From Pseudomonas sp. BN417 (GTDB lineage Bacteria; Pseudomonadota; Gammaproteobacteria; Pseudomonadales; Pseudomonadaceae): 64,000 nt of DNA. Shown piece after piece: positions 1 to 9,113 of this stretch. Position 1 is the first letter of the stretch, and each line of letters starts with the position of its first letter. The notes under the pieces are model-generated. The model was not told the origin of the DNA. It saw only the letters and a program-made list of their open reading frames with translations, and searched no databases. The position numbers and the translations under genes are program-made. The DNA is taken from positions 97,221-161,220 of the forward strand of contig NZ_SSOJ01000164.1 of the NCBI RefSeq assembly GCF_029871205.1, in the 5' to 3' direction.

Positions 1-1131
1 GGCGGCCACCACCAGGGACATCAGCAGCTCCAGCGCGTTATGCGGAACCACGTAGTTGACGATCACGGCGAGGAAGGTCACCACGGCCGACACCAGCAGC
101 GAACGCACCGGCACGCCGCGCTTGTCCACCTTGGCCAGGGAACGCGGGGCGTCGCCCTGCTCGGCGAGGCCCAGCAGCATGCGGCCGTTGCAGTAGGTGC
201 CGCTGTTGTAGACCGACAGCGCGGCGGTGAGCACCACGAAGTTCAGCAGGTGGGCGGCGGTGTCGCTGCCGATCAGCGCGAAGATCTTCACGAAGGGGCT
301 GCCGCTGTAGGGATCGCCGGCGCTGTTGATGGAGGCCAGCAGCGCGTCCCAGGGGCTCAGCGAGAGCAGCACCACCAGGGCGCCGACATAGAAGATCAGG
401 ATGCGGTAGATGACCTGGTTGATCGCCTTGGGAATCACCTGCTTCGGCTTGTCTGCCTCCGCAGCGGTGAAGCCGAGCATCTCCAGGCCACCGAAGGAGA
501 ACATGATGAAGGCCATGGCCATCACCAGTCCGCTGACGCCGTTGGGGAAGAAGCCACCATGGGCCCAGAGGTTGCTGACCGCAGCCTGCTCGCCACCGGA
601 ACCGCTGAACAGCATCCAGCAGCCGAGGACGATCATGCCGACGATGGCGACCACCTTGATCATGGCGAACCAGAACTCGGCTTCGCCGAACAGCTTCACG
701 TTGGCCAGGTTGATGGCGTTGACCACCAGGAAGAACACCGCGGCGGTGGCCCAGGTCGGTACTTCGGGCCACCAGAAGTGGATGTACTTGCCCACGGCCG
801 TCAGCTCGGACATGCCGACCAGGGTGTAGAGCACCCAGCAGTTCCAGCCGGAGAGGAAGCCGGCGAAACCGCCCCAGTACTTGTGGGCGAAATGGCTGAA
901 GGAGCCGGCTACCGGTTCTTCGACGATCATCTCGCCGAGCTGGCGCATGATCAGGAAGGCGATGAAGCCGCAGATGGCGTAGCCGAGGATCATCGAGGGG
1001 CCGGCGGACTTGAGCACCCCGGCCGAGCCGAGGAAGAGTCCGGTACCGATGGCGCCGCCGAGGGCGATCAACTGGATATGGCGATTCTTCAGGCCGCGTT
1101 GAAGCTCGCCCGAGTGTTGCATGTCACTCAT
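1..1131 (-). CDS. amino-acid permease, AroP/PheP/ProY group (3' end outside window)
   Basis: Inner-membrane proton-coupled amino-acid importer of the APC superfamily. The 377 codons present begin MSDMQHSGELQRGLKNRH and carry the family hallmark LIALGGAIGTGLFLG near residue 20, then MRQLGEM and a string of hydrophobic helices. Members are about 450-470 residues, so roughly 80-90 C-terminal residues lie beyond the left edge. The ATG at 1131 has GGTGA just upstream. It follows maiA on the same strand with an 87-base gap. Because maiA ends tyrosine breakdown, an aromatic substrate (Phe/Tyr) is a reasonable inference, but a proline permease of the ProY type looks very similar and cannot be excluded. 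Confidence 0.85.
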   Translation of the reverse strand, partial: MSDMQHSGELQRGLKNRHIQLIALGGAIGTGLFLGSAGVLKSAGPSMILGYAICGFIAFLIMRQLGEMIVEEPVAGSFSHFAHKYWGGFAGFLSGWNCWVLYTLVGMSELTAVGKYIHFWWPEVPTWATAAVFFLVVNAINLANVKLFGEAEFWFAMIKVVAIVGMIVLGCWMLFSGSGGEQAAVSNLWAHGGFFPNGVSGLVMAMAFIMFSFGGLEMLGFTAAEADKPKQVIPKAINQVIYRILIFYVGALVVLLSLSPWDALLASINSAGDPYSGSPFVKIFALIGSDTAAHLLNFVVLTAALSVYNSGTYCNGRMLLGLAEQGDAPRSLAKVDKRGVPVRSLLVSAVVTFLAVIVNYVVPHNALELLMSLVVAA

Positions 1132-1218
1132 TGCGTCACCTTTTGTTGTTGTCGTGACGGGATTTCACCCGCCGGGCTTGTGGTCCGGCGGAAGTTCGCA
1201 AGGCGGGTAGACCTTTGG

Positions 1219-1884
1219 TTACTGCGCGTCTGGCTGCACCTCCGGAGCGGCATTCCTGAACGCCTCGAGGGCTTCACAACGCGCAGCGATATCGAGGATG
1301 CGCGGATAGCCCGACAGGTCACAGTCGAAGCGTCGCGCGTTATAGAGCTGGGGAATCAGGCAGGCCTCCAGGTAGCCGGGCCGGCTGCCCAGGGAGAGCT
1401 TGTCGCCAAAGGACTCCAGGCCCTTTTCCACAGCCGTGAGGCCCAGGGATACCCAGTGGCGGTACCAGGCGTCCTTGGCTTCGTCGGCCACGCCCAGTTC
1501 GGCCTTGAGGTACTGCAGCACCCGCAGGTTGTTCAGCGGGTGCACATCGCAGGCGATATGCATGGCCAGGGCCCGGACCTGGGCCCGCAAGGCCGGGTCG
1601 GCAGGCAGCAGAGCCGGCACGGGGAATACTTCCTCGAGGTATTCGAGGATGGCCAGGGACTGGGCGATACGCACTTCACCGCCGGCATGGCCGGCGTCCA
1701 CCAGGAGCGGCAGCAGGCCCTGGGGGTTGAGTTCGCGATAGGCCGGCAGGTGCTGCTGGCCGCCGTCCTTGACCAGGTGGACCAGCTCCTGGCGATAGGC
1801 CAGCCCCTTGAGGTTGAGGGCGATGCGGACCCGGTATGCAGCGCTGGAGCGCCAGTAGCCGTAGAGTGTGAGTTCGGTATTCAT
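1219..1884 (-). CDS. maiA: maleylacetoacetate isomerase (zeta-class glutathione transferase)
   Basis: Converts 4-maleylacetoacetate to fumarylacetoacetate using glutathione, in the homogentisate branch of Phe/Tyr breakdown in the cytoplasm. The 221-residue product has the zeta-GST N-terminal thioredoxin-like motif YWRSSAAYRVRIALNLKG (residues 9-26), the glutathione-binding stretch QSLAILEYLEE and an all-helical C-terminal domain; the usual length is about 210-220. The start at 1884 (MNTELTLYGYWRSS) matches the family. An in-frame ATG ten codons upstream exists but adds a tail the family lacks. No hmgA or fahA is visible beside it; the neighbours are a permease downstream and a divergent LuxR-type regulator upstream. 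Confidence 0.93.
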   Translation of the reverse strand: MNTELTLYGYWRSSAAYRVRIALNLKGLAYRQELVHLVKDGGQQHLPAYRELNPQGLLPLLVDAGHAGGEVRIAQSLAILEYLEEVFPVPALLPADPALRAQVRALAMHIACDVHPLNNLRVLQYLKAELGVADEAKDAWYRHWVSLGLTAVEKGLESFGDKLSLGSRPGYLEACLIPQLYNARRFDCDLSGYPRILDIAARCEALEAFRNAAPEVQPDAQ

Positions 1885-2178
1885 GGCATTGGGCCGATTT
1901 TTTGTTTGCGCCATCTCACTCTGGCAGCGCCGGACGAACAAGTCGCGGAACCGGCTCTTGCGGAGCGCCGGGCGGTCAATCCGGAAAGGAATCCTTACAG
2001 CCACCACTGGCCGGCGACACCGCCTGCCAGGCGCCTCGCCAGCGTAAGGTTTTCTTGACAGGGCGTTCAGCCAGGCTGCCAGCCCGGCACGCGACCGGCC
2101 GACCAGCGGCAATTTCCAACGCGCCCAGCCCGTGCGATATGAAGGCAACGCGCCATCAATCTCGCAAGGACGCCGCGC

Positions 2179-3276
2179 ATGCCGCAAATGGACGAGCTCT
2201 ACGACGACCTGGTCAACCTCTGCTACGAGTGCGTGCTGGACGAAGGCGCCTGGCGGCCGCTGCTGGAACGCCTCGCCGCCAGCACCGGCCACCAGATGGG
2301 CGCCCTGCTCTTCCTCGACCAGCGCGAACGGCGTCCACAGGTCACCTCGGTGCACCTCTGCGACCCGGCGAGCGTGGCGGCCTACAACAGCCACTACCAC
2401 CAGTACGACCCGGCCAAGGAGGTGCTGGTGCCACGCCCCGTGGGCAGCTGGTACCACGACCTGGAAGACCTCGGCCCGGGGCGCATCCAGCGCGATCCCT
2501 ATTACCAGGAATTCCACATTCCCTTCGGCATGAACAACATCTCCTGCATCAAGCTGCATGAGCAGGCGGATTCCGGCGTCTACCTTTCATTGCTGACAGC
2601 GGTGGGAGCACGCTCGCCAGAGATGCCGCAGCGCGACCTGCTGACCCGCTTCAGCCCGCACCTGTTGCGGGCGGCCAGAATGTCCAACCGCCTGCAAGCG
2701 CTGGAGCTGGACGTGGCCAGGCGCGACCTGCTGCTGGATCGCCACCCCGCGCCGGTCTGGCTGCTGAATACCGAGGGGCGCGTGCTCTACTGCAACCGCC
2801 AGGCCGAGCAACGCCTGCTCCAGCCGCAATTCGCCTTGCAGGGCCGTCAGGGGCGGCTGCATGGCAAGGCGCTGGATGGCCGGCTGCAAGCCCTGATCCG
2901 CCAGGCTGCCGGCCACGACGGCAAGCGCCGCGCCGGCTGGCTGCCCTTGGTCGACGAGCCGCCTAGCCAGCTTCTGGTGACCCCGGTGTCGGAAGCGGCG
3001 GCCATGACCGCCAGGCAACAGGGGCCGCTGGTGCTCCTGGCCCTGCTGGAGAACCAGCCGCAAAGCCAACTACTGGCCGAGCTGTTCCAGCTCACTCCGG
3101 CGGAACGGCGCCTGGCCGAACTCCTCGCCCAGGGTCTGACGCCCGAGGCCTGTGCCCTGCGCCTGCGGGTTTCGATCAACACCATTCGCAGCCAGCTGCG
3201 TGCGTTGTTCCGCAAGACCGAAACCGAACGCCAGTCAGAGCTGATCAATCTTTTTGCCCGCTTGCAGGGACTTTGA
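2179..3276 (+). CDS. LuxR-type helix-turn-helix transcriptional regulator
   Basis: Predicted DNA-binding regulator of 365 residues. The C-terminal 65 residues form a LuxR/GerE-type HTH: LTPAERRLAELLAQGL, then the recognition helix region RVSINTIRSQLRALFRKT. The N-terminal 290 residues show no autoinducer-binding or receiver signature that I recognise; a middle part (WLLNTEGRVLYCNRQAEQRLL) looks PAS-like, so a small-molecule sensory role is possible. The ATG at 2179 is preceded by AAGGA. It is transcribed divergently from maiA and the permease across about 290 bases, so control of those genes or of itself is a natural hypothesis, but nothing in the sequence proves the target. Confidence 0.82.
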   Translation: MPQMDELYDDLVNLCYECVLDEGAWRPLLERLAASTGHQMGALLFLDQRERRPQVTSVHLCDPASVAAYNSHYHQYDPAKEVLVPRPVGSWYHDLEDLGPGRIQRDPYYQEFHIPFGMNNISCIKLHEQADSGVYLSLLTAVGARSPEMPQRDLLTRFSPHLLRAARMSNRLQALELDVARRDLLLDRHPAPVWLLNTEGRVLYCNRQAEQRLLQPQFALQGRQGRLHGKALDGRLQALIRQAAGHDGKRRAGWLPLVDEPPSQLLVTPVSEAAAMTARQQGPLVLLALLENQPQSQLLAELFQLTPAERRLAELLAQGLTPEACALRLRVSINTIRSQLRALFRKTETERQSELINLFARLQGL

Positions 3277-3428
3277 GCGCTATCTCCCGTGCATCCGAAA
3301 TTGCGTTTTCATCTAACTGAATGATGGCGGGCATATGGCCATCTACTAAATTTCTATGCGGAATGAATGTCCGCCTGCATCCCGCGTGACGGGTCGAGGA
3401 GTCCACGCCTAGCCATCGGAGGTGGCCT

Positions 3429-4325
3429 GTGGAAGAAATCAGCGAACCGGAAGAGTTGCGGAAAAGCCTCGAGGTACAACAAGAACTCAGTCAGGAACTG
3501 GCGCGCATCAGGGCCGAGCGTGAGCGTTTCATGCTCGACAAGCCCCCGCCCGTCAGGAAAGCGGAACCACCACAGAGCAATATCCTGCCTTTCCCCACAC
3601 GAAAACTGCCCAGCCCTGGTCTGCGCTGCGGCAACGCCCTGCTGCTGGACTACCTGTACGGCGTGGAATCCGACGCCCTGCGCGACCTGCCCGAGGAGCG
3701 CATCGATCAGCTCTTCGACCTAGCCACCAGCGCGCAGGCGGCCCGGGCCCTGCGCTGCCGGCGCCGGATGCTCGCCCGCGCCCTGGATGAAACCTGCCAG
3801 CAGGCCGGCAAGGGCGCCCGCATGTTGTGCATCGCCGGCGGCCACTTTCGCGAGGCCGAGCTGGCCCGCGAACTGCGCAACGGGCGCTACGGCGAGATGC
3901 TGGTGTTCGACGATGATCGGGCACGCCTGGAAACGGTGCGCAGCAGCTACGCTGCGCTGGGTGTGACGACCCTCCAGGGCAGCCTGGAGCAGCTCCTGGC
4001 GGGCCAGTACGACTTAAACGGCTACGACCTGGTGTATTCGGCCGGGGTGACCGAACTGCTGGACGACCGCCGCTGCGAACGCCTGGTCTACCAGTTGTTC
4101 CGCGCCGTGCGCCCGGGCGGCCGTCTGCTGCTGGCCAACTTCCGCCCCGGCATCGCCGCCATCACCTTCCTCGAAGGGCTGCTGGACTGGCGCCCGCGTT
4201 ACCGCCTCGACGCGCAGATGCTTGGCCTGCTGGACGGCATCGACTACAACCAGATCGCCTCGGCGCGGGTGTTCCACGATATCGGCCAGCGCATCGTCTT
4301 CCTCGAAGCGGTGAAGTACGGCTGA
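3429..4325 (+). CDS. class I SAM-dependent methyltransferase-like protein
   Basis: 298-residue soluble protein. Residues 1-60 are charged and probably coiled coil or disordered (EEISEPEELRKSLEVQQEL). The rest has a Rossmann-like methyltransferase layout: motif I region ARMLCIAGGHFREAELAREL (about 130-150), an acidic motif II FDDD, the YDLVYSAGVTELLDD segment and motif VRPGGRLLLANFRPG. It resembles methyltransferases annotated as extracellular-factor (3-hydroxypalmitate methyl ester) biosynthesis proteins; the substrate is unknown here. The start is GTG at 3429, chosen because GGAGGT ends six bases upstream. It follows the LuxR-type gene by about 150 bases and may have its own promoter. Confidence 0.72.
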   Translation: MEEISEPEELRKSLEVQQELSQELARIRAERERFMLDKPPPVRKAEPPQSNILPFPTRKLPSPGLRCGNALLLDYLYGVESDALRDLPEERIDQLFDLATSAQAARALRCRRRMLARALDETCQQAGKGARMLCIAGGHFREAELARELRNGRYGEMLVFDDDRARLETVRSSYAALGVTTLQGSLEQLLAGQYDLNGYDLVYSAGVTELLDDRRCERLVYQLFRAVRPGGRLLLANFRPGIAAITFLEGLLDWRPRYRLDAQMLGLLDGIDYNQIASARVFHDIGQRIVFLEAVKYG

Positions 4326-4355
4326 CAAATGGCGCCCTACGTGGAGACTCCCCCC

Positions 4356-4444
4356 GTAGGGTGCGCTGCGCGCACCGATTCGGGCTGCAAACCGACACCT
4401 TCGCCAGGGCATCACTCGGTCGCCGTGCGCATGGCGCACCCTAC
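4356..4444. repeat. intergenic inverted repeat, GTAGGGTGCGC family
   Basis: Arms GTAGGGTGCGC (4356-4366) and GCGCACCCTAC (4434-4444) are perfect inverted copies about 67 bases apart, with smaller nested palindromes between. The same element with the same inner GCGCACCGAT occurs at 43614-43681. It sits between convergent genes and could end transcripts from both sides. Confidence 0.85.
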
Positions 4445-4508
4445 GGTCTCGTCCCGCACCAGGCCCGGAAAATGATGGGTATCGCTCCACCGATCCTGCG
4501 TGTGCTCG

Positions 4509-6290
4509 CTAGCCCTGCTGCAGGTGCCCGTAGAGCTTGGCGTAGAGACCGCCTTCGGCGATCAGCTGCTGGTGGTCACCGTCTTCGGCGATATGCCCGC
4601 CATCGAAGACCAGTACCCGGTCCGCCTGCTTAACCGCCGAAAGGCGGTGGGCGATGATCAGGGTGGTGCGGCCATTGAGGAAGGTCCCCAGGGCCTGGTG
4701 CAGGGCGTATTCGGTGGCGGCATCAAGGGCCGAGGTGGCTTCGTCGAGGATCACCACCTTGGGCTCGGCCAGCACCATGCGCGCGATGGCCAGGCGTTGC
4801 CGCTGGCCGCCGGAAAGACGCACCCCGGAACGGCCGACCACGCTGTCCAGGCCGTTCGGCAGGCTGCGGATGGTGTCGGCCAGCTGGGCGATCTCCAGGG
4901 CGCGCCAGCAGGCGTCGTCACTGCGTTCGCGCCCCATGGTCAAGTTCGCGCGCACGCTGTCGTTGAACAGGGCCGGATGCTGCAGGACCACGGCGACGTT
5001 GTCGCGCACCTCGGCCAGGCCGATCTCCTCCAGCCGGCAACCGCCATAGCGGATGCTGCCCGCCTGGGCACGATAGAGCCCCAGCAGCAGCTGCACCAGG
5101 GTGCTCTTGCCACCGCCGCTGGCGCCGACAATGGCCACCTTCTCGCCGGGTGCGATGGACAGGTTGAGGCCGTCCAGCACCGGCTCCTCGGCATAGGCGA
5201 AGCGCAGGCCCTTGACCTCGATGCCGACGGTTTCGCGACCCTTGAACGGGTCGACGCTGGGCTTGTACTGGGGTTCGTCGGCGCGCTCCAGCAGCTCGTT
5301 GATCCGGCCCAGGGCGGCGCCGGCGGCATAGTAGGAATACTGCAGGCCCAGCAGTTGCTCCACCGGGCCGATCATGAACCAGAGGTAGCTGAACACCGCC
5401 AGCATCTGGCCAATGGAGAGGTCGGAGAACAGCACCGTGAGCATGGCCGCGGCGCGAAAGAAGTCGATGCCGAACTGGAACAGCAGGCCGCTGGTGCGCC
5501 CCGCTGCGTCGCTCTTCCATTGGGACGCCACGGCGTAGTCGCGGACTTCCTGGGCACGCTGGCCGAGGCGGCCGAAGAAGAAGCCCTGGCGGTTGCTGGT
5601 ACGCACTTCCTGGATGGCTTCCAGGGTTTCCGTCAGCGCCTGGGTGAAGCGGGACGTGCTGTCGTTCTCCAGCTTCTTCAGGTGCTTGATCCGCTTGCCC
5701 AGCTGCACCGTGGAGTAGATCACCAGCGGGTTGAACAGCAGGATCAGCAGGGCCAGCTGCCAGTGCATCCAGACCAGGATGGCCGCCGTGCCGGTGAGGG
5801 TGAGCACGGCCACCAGGAAGCGGCTCAGGGTCTCGCCGACGAACTTGTCGAGAGTGTCCAGGTCGGTCACCAGGTGGGCGGTGACGGTGCCGCTCCCCAG
5901 GCTTTCGTACTCGCCCAGGGAAATGCGCTTCAAGCGCTCGATCAGGCGGATGCGGATGCGATAGACGATGTCCTTGGCCAGCCGCGCGAACAGCCGCGCC
6001 TGCAGGACGTTGAACACCAGGGCCATACCGCGCAACAGCAGCGTGGTCACCAGCATCAGGCCGATATAGCCGACTGCATTCTCCCAGGGCTGGGGCAGGA
6101 AGTGATCCATGAAGCGCAGTGCGGCGTCGCCCCGCTGCAGCAGCACTTCGTCCACCAGTAGGGGCAGCAGCAGCGGGATGGGCACGCTGCAGAGCGTGGC
6201 CAGCACAGCGGCGAAGTTGGCCAGCCAGAGAGCCTTCTTGTGGCGCAAGGCCAGACGGCGGATTTCCGCCCAGCTCAAGCGATCAGGCAT
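4509..6290 (-). CDS. ABC exporter, fused membrane and ATPase domains (MsbA-like)
   Basis: Half-transporter of 593 residues: six hydrophobic helices in residues 20-330 (type I exporter fold), then an ATPase domain with Walker A GASGGGKST, the Q-loop, signature LSGGQRQRLAIARM, Walker B VVILDEATSALD and the switch histidine in IIAHRLSA. It would work as a homodimer in the inner membrane, pumping a lipid, peptide or drug outward; the sequence does not reveal which. The start at 6290 overlaps the preceding thioredoxin-fold gene by eight bases, so it is the last gene of a trhO-dsbA-like-ABC operon. It is not placed beside lpxK, so it is probably not the essential MsbA. Confidence 0.9.
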   Translation of the reverse strand: MPDRLSWAEIRRLALRHKKALWLANFAAVLATLCSVPIPLLLPLLVDEVLLQRGDAALRFMDHFLPQPWENAVGYIGLMLVTTLLLRGMALVFNVLQARLFARLAKDIVYRIRIRLIERLKRISLGEYESLGSGTVTAHLVTDLDTLDKFVGETLSRFLVAVLTLTGTAAILVWMHWQLALLILLFNPLVIYSTVQLGKRIKHLKKLENDSTSRFTQALTETLEAIQEVRTSNRQGFFFGRLGQRAQEVRDYAVASQWKSDAAGRTSGLLFQFGIDFFRAAAMLTVLFSDLSIGQMLAVFSYLWFMIGPVEQLLGLQYSYYAAGAALGRINELLERADEPQYKPSVDPFKGRETVGIEVKGLRFAYAEEPVLDGLNLSIAPGEKVAIVGASGGGKSTLVQLLLGLYRAQAGSIRYGGCRLEEIGLAEVRDNVAVVLQHPALFNDSVRANLTMGRERSDDACWRALEIAQLADTIRSLPNGLDSVVGRSGVRLSGGQRQRLAIARMVLAEPKVVILDEATSALDAATEYALHQALGTFLNGRTTLIIAHRLSAVKQADRVLVFDGGHIAEDGDHQQLIAEGGLYAKLYGHLQQG

Positions 6291-6921
6291 GGCAACCCCG
6301 CACCAGCCAGCGGCCCAGCAGCGGCGCCAACTCGTCCAGCGGCTGGTAGCCGTTGGTCAGCAACGCCAGCTGACCGTCGCGCTCGGCCAGCAAGGTGGGA
6401 AAACCGGCGATGCCCAGATCCTGCACCCAGGTGAAGTCGGCGGCCGTCGCCTCATGGGCGGCGGCGCCGTCGAAGGCGTCGGCGAACTCGATGCGCGGAA
6501 TACCGGCCTGCTCCGCCAGCGCCACCAGGGTGGCGGCCTGGGTTACGTCACGACCCTCGGCATAGAAGGCGTGCTGGATCAGCCTGACCAGCGGCCAGGC
6601 CAGTTCCGGGGCGAGCCCGCGGGCCACCACCAGGGCGCGGCAGGCGGGCTCGGTGTCGTAGACGAACCCCTCGGGGAGCGCGCCGTCGAAGCGGAAAGGT
6701 TGTCCGGTGGCCCGGTTGACCGCCTGCCAATGCTCGAGGATGTAGCGCCTGGTGTGGCCGTCCAGCGCCGCGCCCTGCCCGGTGCGCAGACCGCCCGCCA
6801 CCAGGTGCAGCGGCGCGCCGGCGGCCGCGGCTTGCGAGGCCAGGGCTTCGACCACCGGGGCGAAGCCCCAGCACCAGGAACACAGGGGGTCCATCACATA
6901 GAGCAGGCGGGCCTTGGACAC
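6283..6921 (-). CDS. DsbA-family (FrnE-like) thioredoxin-fold protein
   Basis: About 212 residues with the redox motif CSWCW very close to the N-terminus (MDPLCSWCWGF), the helical insertion typical of DsbA/HGST kappa proteins and the cis-Pro loop GIAGFPTLL. There is no signal peptide, so it acts in the cytoplasm, probably as a disulfide isomerase, 2-hydroxychromene isomerase relative or redox chaperone. I choose GTG at 6921 because GGAG lies six bases upstream; a TTG at 6927 would overlap the trhO stop but sits too close to that GGAG. It lies directly behind trhO and overlaps the ABC exporter. Confidence 0.82.
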   Translation of the reverse strand: MSKARLLYVMDPLCSWCWGFAPVVEALASQAAAAGAPLHLVAGGLRTGQGAALDGHTRRYILEHWQAVNRATGQPFRFDGALPEGFVYDTEPACRALVVARGLAPELAWPLVRLIQHAFYAEGRDVTQAATLVALAEQAGIPRIEFADAFDGAAAHEATAADFTWVQDLGIAGFPTLLAERDGQLALLTNGYQPLDELAPLLGRWLVRGCHA

Positions 6922-6923
6922 AC

Positions 6924-7859
6924 TCAATTCTCCATTGCTTGGCGCGGGTCACGGCCGATCGGATGGGGCTGGTTGCGGGCCTTGGCCAGCTCGATCTGCT
7001 TCTGCCGCTCGCGGGCGCCGGCGCGGGTCTTCTCGCTCAGGCTGTCCCAGCAGTGCGGGCAACTGATGCCCGGTGCGTAGTGCTCCGACTGGCGCTCCTC
7101 CACCGAGATGGGGTTACGGCAGGCATGGCACTGGTCGAAGTCCCCTTCCGTCAGATCGTGGCGCACAGTCACGCGGTTGTCGAAGACGAAGCAGTCACCG
7201 CGCCAGAGGGTTTCTTCCTGGGGCACTTCCTCCAGGTACTTGAGGATGCCGCCCTTGAGGTGGAAAACCTCCTCGAAACCCTGGCCGAGCATGTAGCTGG
7301 AAGCCTTCTCGCAGCGGATGCCGCCGGTGCAGAACATCGCCACCTTCTTGTGCACGGCCGGGTCGTAGTGGGCCTCGATGTACTCGGGAAAATCGCGAAA
7401 GGACCTGGTCTTTGGATCGACGGCACCCTCGAAGGTGCCAATGGCCACTTCATAGTCGTTGCGGGTGTCGATCAGCAGGACTTCGGGATCGCTGATCAGG
7501 GCGTTCCAGTCCATCGGCTCGACATAGGTGCCGACCTGCTGGTTCGGGTCCACGCCCGGCACGCCAAGGGTGACGATCTCTTTCTTCAGCTTGACCTTGG
7601 TGCGGTAGAACGGCTGCTCGTCACAATAGGATTCCTTGTGGTCGAGGTCGGCCAGGCGCGGGTCGACCTTGAGCCAGTCGAGCAGCGCGTCGATGCCTTC
7701 ACGGGTGCCGGACACGGTGCCATTGATGCCTTCCTCGGCCAGCAGCAGGGTGCCTTTGACGCCGTTGTCCAGCAGGGTCTTGAGCAGGGGTTCGCGCAGC
7801 GCGACGTAGTCCTTCAGGGTGACGAACTTGTACAGCGCCGCAACAACGATCTGGGTCAT
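6924..7859 (-). CDS. trhO: tRNA uridine(34) hydroxylase TrhO (rhodanese family, YceA)
   Basis: Oxygen-dependent hydroxylase making 5-hydroxyuridine at the wobble position of tRNAs. The 311-residue protein has an N-terminal ferredoxin-like region, a rhodanese domain with the active loop [12 protein letters not shown] (about residues 180-190) and a C-terminal zinc-type cluster CHACRNPI...CPHCWD. This is the normal layout and length for the family. The ATG at 7859 is preceded by GGAGGAAG. It is the first gene of a three-gene minus-strand operon with a DsbA-like protein and an ABC exporter; the functional link between these is not obvious. Confidence 0.94.
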   Translation of the reverse strand: MTQIVVAALYKFVTLKDYVALREPLLKTLLDNGVKGTLLLAEEGINGTVSGTREGIDALLDWLKVDPRLADLDHKESYCDEQPFYRTKVKLKKEIVTLGVPGVDPNQQVGTYVEPMDWNALISDPEVLLIDTRNDYEVAIGTFEGAVDPKTRSFRDFPEYIEAHYDPAVHKKVAMFCTGGIRCEKASSYMLGQGFEEVFHLKGGILKYLEEVPQEETLWRGDCFVFDNRVTVRHDLTEGDFDQCHACRNPISVEERQSEHYAPGISCPHCWDSLSEKTRAGARERQKQIELAKARNQPHPIGRDPRQAMEN

Positions 7860-7994
7860 GCGGGTACTTCCTCCAGTGGTCGCCCGCGTAAAGGGCGGAC
7901 CGGGTGATAGAAACGACTGCGCCGGCTGGGCCGGCGCGGTGCGAAGTCTACCAAAAAGCTGCAGCGCCTTGGCTGCGTGAAATGGTCTCAGGGA

Positions 7995-8300
7995 CTAGTG
8001 GTCGTGCTTGCTGCCGCCCTTGCAGGTCGGCGAATCCGGCGCGGCGCCCTGCTCCGCCCATTCCTCGGGCGTGTAGGTGTGCAGCGCCAGGGCGTGGACC
8101 TGCCCCATCAGCTCGCCCAGGCTGGCGTAGACCTTCTGGTGACGCTTGACGGCGTTCAACCCGGCGAACACCGGGCTGACGATCACCGCCTTGTAGTGGG
8201 TTTCCAGGCCGCGGCTGTGCATATGGCTCTCGTCCAGCACGTCGAGGTGCTGGGGCTCGAGGGCCGCCAGGGCGGTCAGGATGTGGTCTCGCTTGGACAT
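7995..8300 (-). CDS. bolA: BolA family protein
   Basis: 101-residue BolA: core ESHMHSRGLETHYKAVIVSPVFAGL, then KRHQKVYASLGELM and the signature HALALHTYTPEEW. BolA proteins pair with monothiol glutaredoxins, handle iron-sulfur clusters and influence morphology and stress genes. The C-terminal tail ends in a Cys, Lys and His-rich stretch (PTCKGGSKHDH) that could take part in metal binding. The ATG at 8300 lies 13 bases after the stop of the DUF2059 gene, so the two are probably cotranscribed. Confidence 0.93.
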   Translation of the reverse strand: MSKRDHILTALAALEPQHLDVLDESHMHSRGLETHYKAVIVSPVFAGLNAVKRHQKVYASLGELMGQVHALALHTYTPEEWAEQGAAPDSPTCKGGSKHDH

Positions 8301-8313
8301 CGGGTCACTCCGC

Positions 8314-8823
8314 TCAGGGCTTCTTCTTGTCCTGGGGCGCCAGCTCGCTGGTCATGTCGCTGAGCAGCTTGTTGACCTCGGGCACCGCGCCTTCCAGGCG
8401 GCTCTGGGTCAGCTGGGCGGACTGCTGGGTCAGGGCCGGCATCTTTTCCAGCACCTTCTTGCCCAGGGGGGACTCATAGAAGGCGATCAGTTCCTTGAGC
8501 TCGCTCTCGGTGAAATTGCTGGTGTAGATCTTCACCAGTTCCGGTTTCAGCTTGTCCCAGCCGACGGCCTTGTCCAGGGCCGCATTGGCCTTGGCCTGGT
8601 AGCTCTCCAGGGTGGCTTTCTTGGCAGCCGGCGCCTTGGTCTGCTCGAAGCGCTGCTCGAACATCTGCTGGACCTGGGCGTAGACCGGAACGGTGAGTTT
8701 GTCGGCACGGGCGAGCTTGAGGAAGCGCTCGGCATCGGCAGCGTGGCTGGCGGCATCGGCCAGGACCTGGCCACTGGCGCAAGCCAGCAGTACGGCGGTG
8801 CAGAGAACGCGAAGCTTGGTCAT
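8314..8823 (-). CDS. DUF2059 secreted protein
   Basis: 169 residues with a clear signal peptide (MTKLRVLCTAVLLACASGQVLADA, cleavage after VLA), then an all-helical DUF2059 domain including the conserved stretch FTESELKELIAFYESPLGKK. Family members are periplasmic and of unknown role. The start at 8823 is supported by AAGGA seven bases upstream. An upstream in-frame ATG would add 17 residues before the signal peptide. It lies directly upstream of bolA. Confidence 0.88.
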   Translation of the reverse strand: MTKLRVLCTAVLLACASGQVLADAASHAADAERFLKLARADKLTVPVYAQVQQMFEQRFEQTKAPAAKKATLESYQAKANAALDKAVGWDKLKPELVKIYTSNFTESELKELIAFYESPLGKKVLEKMPALTQQSAQLTQSRLEGAVPEVNKLLSDMTSELAPQDKKKP

Positions 8824-9113
8824 TGGGAATCCTTGTCTGGGCAGGGAACTGGGGGTTGCCCCGGGGTTGGTCATTCTGCGCTCAAGGCGATATTGGGCTC
8901 AAGCGGCGGCTTTTTTCGACACCACCGAGGCGAAAATGTGCGATAGCGCACTCCACGAAACAGTTGTCAAAATGCCATCACTTGCCCATGCTTCGAGCCG
9001 CTGGGCATGCTGTGCCGGTTTGAGAATTTATCGTGCCCATCGGCGGAGTTTCCGGTGAGGTTGTAGCCGGCTTCCCACAGCTCCCGGGCTCCGCACATAC
9101 ATGGACGTGCTCG

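Noticed and set aside
40..2058. 672-codon plus-strand frame
   Set aside because: It is the antisense of the permease and maiA with His/Glu/Val-rich composition typical of shadow frames in high-GC DNA.
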